NCBI GenBank assembly: GCA_016716665.1
Contig: JADJVH010000001.1
Span: 372,001 to 436,000, forward strand
DNA length: 64,000 bases
From: Candidatus Opimibacter iunctus
Lineage (GTDB): Bacteria > Bacteroidota > Bacteroidia > Chitinophagales > Saprospiraceae
Direction: 5' to 3'
The notes under the pieces are model-generated. The model saw nothing but the letters and a program-made list of their open reading frames with translations. It was not told where the DNA came from and did not search any database. The position numbers and the translations under genes were made by a program. Below, piece after piece: positions 61,111 through 64,000 of the stretch; position 1 is the first letter of the stretch; every line of letters starts with the position of its first letter.

Positions 61111-64000
61111 TCATTCATCTGTCACCTCATAGGCTTCGGGTGCTACTCCAACAGGCATGATCTCTGCGATATCCACAATCAAATCACTCCCCGGTATAGA
61201 GAGAATAACTTTTCCACTCAGATCCTCCTCAACTCCTGATGACCAGCTCACATTGATAGTCCTTGTATCCGGATTGTAAAACCACTGATCATCGGTCAGG
61301 AGGTCTGACCTGACATCCTTCAGTTGGGCAGCGGTAAGCTCTCCGGCAAACAAGCTAAATTGTATACCATCAATTCTACCCTGGTCAGGGGCTACCCTGA
61401 CTTCAATACCTGAAGGTGAATTGGCCTGATCAACCCTGGCGCCAACAGACAATCCATAAGTTGACCCCGTACGAGGCCTGATCTGTTGACCGGACGCACG
61501 TGACAAGAAATAGGATCCATTCACATCACCAATCTTGATTCCGACAAAATCAGCTGTATCGATACCTCCACTTACACTGTCTATCCAAACAGACTCCGGA
61601 AATGCAGGTGTAAAAGGATTGTATGGGTCTGCAAAGGTGAATTGCCTGTCCACAAACCTCCAGGAGGTATTGCTGGCAAACCTTGTGGTGATACCTAATA
61701 TGAGCTTCCTGATCTCCAGCAAGTCAAGCGCTGTCAGGTGGCCGCTCTTATTGGCATCCGCAGCGATGATCTTATATGGTGAATTCAGCCTGGCCTTTCC
61801 GAGCAGGTGCTTCTGGATTAAGACAAGGTCAAGTGTGGATACCCCTTCCCTGTGGTTTTCATCGTCAAATGGTGCCACATTGTACCCAATACCCTGGTTC
61901 AGCCCTTCTATCTGATACTGGCCGGATTGATCTGTTGTATCCGGGGCCATTGGAGCATTGAGGATACTTACTTCTACCCCGCTCACATCGAGCCCGTCTT
62001 CATTCTCCACATTACCCCACAACACCAATCCATCCTGGCAATAGTCATTTGGATCACGAAGGTCCAGGTCGGCAGTATTGCAACTGTCCACGATCATCGT
62101 ACCGGCCTCATTCCACATCCAAAGGCTAAATGTAGATACGCCCACATCACCGCAATCATAGGTCTTGAGGGTATCAAACGGATTCGTTCCTGAGAAACTG
62201 ATGATGAAATCGTTTGCGTTGGTACAATTACCTTCAAGGAAGATGACAAAAGTATCCGCAGGGATCGTGATCTCTGTTTCAGGAGGCAGGAATATAAGTG
62301 TCTTCTGGCACTGCATCTGGGTAGGATCCGGATCATTTACGGTAAGCACCACATCCATGGTAGAGGTATTGCCGCAACCGTCAGTAGCTGTAAAGATCAC
62401 TGTGGTAGAACCTATCGGATAGTTACCACTTGCATTTGCACCCGTATTAGCTCCATAAGGAGAGTTGTTGGTAATGGATACTCCAGCACAATCCGTAGAG
62501 GAAGCAATCACGGTGAAGAAGGCAACACAATTTGAGTTGGCGACCTTCGTCATGTCATTGATATTGGTAAATACCGGCGGTGTCGGGTCATTGACATTGA
62601 TGGTCTGTACAAAGACAAATACCCCGTTCTGCTGGCAATTATCAACAATGGTCCATGTCCTGGTTATTATCTTACAAGTCGTATTAGGATTATTGTCTAC
62701 AAAGGTCTGTACGACATCCACATGAGTCACCACAGGGTCCGCGCACAGCAGGGCAGTTGGATTTATCACAGGCACCCCGTTTGGAATATTCTCAGGTGCG
62801 GTTGAATTACAAATATTGACATTGGCTGGAGAAGCTGGCCAGGTGATATCCCCTGAATCGAGCGGATTTGGATTATTGACCGTCACCGTCTGTATACACG
62901 TTGCCGTATTTCCTGATCCGTCTGTAGCTGTAAAGGTCCTGACAATGGTTCCTACATTGCAATCATTCAGGTTGATGACATGGGTCTCAGTGATGGTAAC
63001 AAATGTGCAATTATCAGTTGCTGTTGCATTACCAAACTGGCCTGTATTGTTAGGATTCGTTACGGTATGGCAATCCACTGTGATATTGGCCGGACAAGAG
63101 ATGACAGGTGGTATGGCATCCACTACGGTTATAATAGCCGTACATGTTGCTGTATTTCCGTTCTGATCAGTAACAGTAAGGGTGACTACGTTCTGACCAA
63201 TGTTTCCGCAGTTAAAATTAGTCTGTGACAAATCAAATTCAAGCGGTCCTGGATCACAACCTCCACCTGAACCATTATTCACCTGTGTGGGATTGACTGA
63301 AGCATTACCATTGGCATCGAGGAATATTGTCACATTCTGGCAATTGGCCTGCAAGCCACCGCCTTCCTGAACGGTAACAATTGCAGTACAAGTTGATGAA
63401 TTGCCAGGGCAATCAGTAACTGTAAGTACCACCAGATTCCCCCCTAAATCTGTACAATCAAACGTATTGGGCGTCAGGGATAATGTTACAGGACCACAAT
63501 TATCTGATGATCCATTATCTACCTGAGACGGAAGTACGACGACTATACCATTTCCACCTACAGTAACAGTGATATTCTGAGCTGCACAGATTGGGGCGGT
63601 ATTATCTTCTACCACAATCGTCTGCTGACAAGTGCCGGTATTGCCACAATCATCTGTGGCGGCCCATGTCCTGGTGATGGTGCGCTCCTGTGGACACAAT
63701 CCACCAAAAGTTACATCTGAGAATGTTATAGTCGGAGTAGCATCACAGGCATCTGTTGCAGTCGCACTTCCGGTATTACCTGGTGCTGTGCTTGCTGTGC
63801 ATTCTATGGTCACGTTTGCAGGACACGTAACCAGTGGTGCTATATTATCATCAACAGTTATGGTCTGTATACATGTACCTGTGTTACCACAATCATCTGT
63901 AGCCGACCATGTCCTCGTGATGGTATATCCCTCAGGACAACCGTTGCCGGCAGTCACATCAGAGAAATTTACCGTTGGTGTCGCATCACAATTATCTGTG
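61111..64000 (-). CDS. Giant secreted HYR/dockerin protein, partial, ending at an in-frame TGA
   Basis: Open from the right edge of the window (no start seen; a GTG at 63957 is only an internal codon) to TGA 61111-61113. About 960 residues visible. It consists of HYR-like modules with the recurring TRTWSATDDCGNTGTC and VTCPANVTIECT pattern, then a CnaB-like unit (VSGVEVSILNAPMAPDTTDQ), dockerin-like repeats (STLDLVLIQKHLLG, ALDLLEIRKLILGI) and a cohesin-like region (SGIEVRVAPDQGRIDGIQF). It is the same architecture as the 56192 protein. The sorting domain lies beyond the stop at 60790-61110, so as written the product would not be anchored or secreted by type IX. Confidence 0.88.
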   Translation of the reverse strand, partial: TDNCDATPTVNFSDVTAGNGCPEGYTITRTWSATDDCGNTGTCIQTITVDDNIAPLVTCPANVTIECTASTAPGNTGSATATDACDATPTITFSDVTFGGLCPQERTITRTWAATDDCGNTGTCQQTIVVEDNTAPICAAQNITVTVGGNGIVVVLPSQVDNGSSDNCGPVTLSLTPNTFDCTDLGGNLVVLTVTDCPGNSSTCTAIVTVQEGGGLQANCQNVTIFLDANGNASVNPTQVNNGSGGGCDPGPLEFDLSQTNFNCGNIGQNVVTLTVTDQNGNTATCTAIITVVDAIPPVISCPANITVDCHTVTNPNNTGQFGNATATDNCTFVTITETHVINLNDCNVGTIVRTFTATDGSGNTATCIQTVTVNNPNPLDSGDITWPASPANVNICNSTAPENIPNGVPVINPTALLCADPVVTHVDVVQTFVDNNPNTTCKIITRTWTIVDNCQQNGVFVFVQTINVNDPTPPVFTNINDMTKVANSNCVAFFTVIASSTDCAGVSITNNSPYGANTGANASGNYPIGSTTVIFTATDGCGNTSTMDVVLTVNDPDPTQMQCQKTLIFLPPETEITIPADTFVIFLEGNCTNANDFIISFSGTNPFDTLKTYDCGDVGVSTFSLWMWNEAGTMIVDSCNTADLDLRDPNDYCQDGLVLWGNVENEDGLDVSGVEVSILNAPMAPDTTDQSGQYQIEGLNQGIGYNVAPFDDENHREGVSTLDLVLIQKHLLGKARLNSPYKIIAADANKSGHLTALDLLEIRKLILGITTRFASNTSWRFVDRQFTFADPYNPFTPAFPESVWIDSVSGGIDTADFVGIKIGDVNGSYFLSRASGQQIRPRTGSTYGLSVGARVDQANSPSGIEVRVAPDQGRIDGIQFSLFAGELTAAQLKDVRSDLLTDDQWFYNPDTRTINVSWSSGVEEDLSGKVILSIPGSDLIVDIAEIMPVGVAPEAYEVTDE

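Noticed and set aside
61111..61113. TGA read as an amino acid (alternative genetic code)
   Set aside because: Other genes in the window, such as the 35-residue gene at 37366, end at TGA in positions where the protein should end.

Overview
The window looks like a chromosome segment of a Bacteroidota bacterium, most likely a Saprospiraceae-type member. The signs are type IX secretion C-terminal sorting domains, dockerin-containing extracellular proteins, a short primary sigma factor, DUF4293/DUF2911/BatE-like families, ClpC with UVR motif, a viroplasmin-RNase H, and repeated TAnnTTTG promoter boxes in front of housekeeping genes. The family assignment is inference; the phylum is well supported.

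Positions 1 to about 19,670 form an integrated mobile island abutting the 3' end of the tmRNA gene (ssrA). From right to left it holds a tyrosine integrase, small unknown and excisionase-like genes, a RepA-like primase/helicase, an iteron-like array of seven TGTAAC sites, a stretch of decayed genes (excisionase remnant, truncated paralogue), and then the 3' part of a type I BREX anti-phage locus: broken pglX (running off the left edge), pglZ and brxL. Between pglX and pglZ sit about 6 kb of cargo: an SGNH hydrolase plus an unknown secreted protein, a scrap of an MmeI-like DNA methyltransferase, and a three-gene HipB-HipS-HipT toxin-antitoxin unit preceded by four operators spaced 40-41 bp apart. 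A small unknown gene follows brxL. The left end of the island lies outside the window.

Positions 20,000 to 64,000 are chromosomal backbone: a SufS-like enzyme, purC, a CysM/JAMM-protease/CysO/MoeB operon for carrier-protein-based sulfur transfer behind a structured leader, a 1-Cys peroxiredoxin, primary sigma factor, rpsO-pnp, mazG, ribA, a PIG-L deacetylase and sodium symporter, tRNA-Lys, rnz, a STAS protein, clpC, infC-rpmI-rplT, a FtsX-type permease, queA, cmk, an OstA-like envelope operon, tRNA-Ser, tatD, RNase H, def-ruvX, and two giant type IX-secreted adhesin-like proteins at the right end, the second cut by the window edge.

Two things cut across the map. First, at least nine single-base indels break otherwise intact genes. 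They include rplT and rnz, which should be essential or nearly so, so many of these frameshifts may be assembly errors rather than biology. Second, backbone intergenic regions carry short tandem repeats of 7- or 8-bp period that I did not see in the island.
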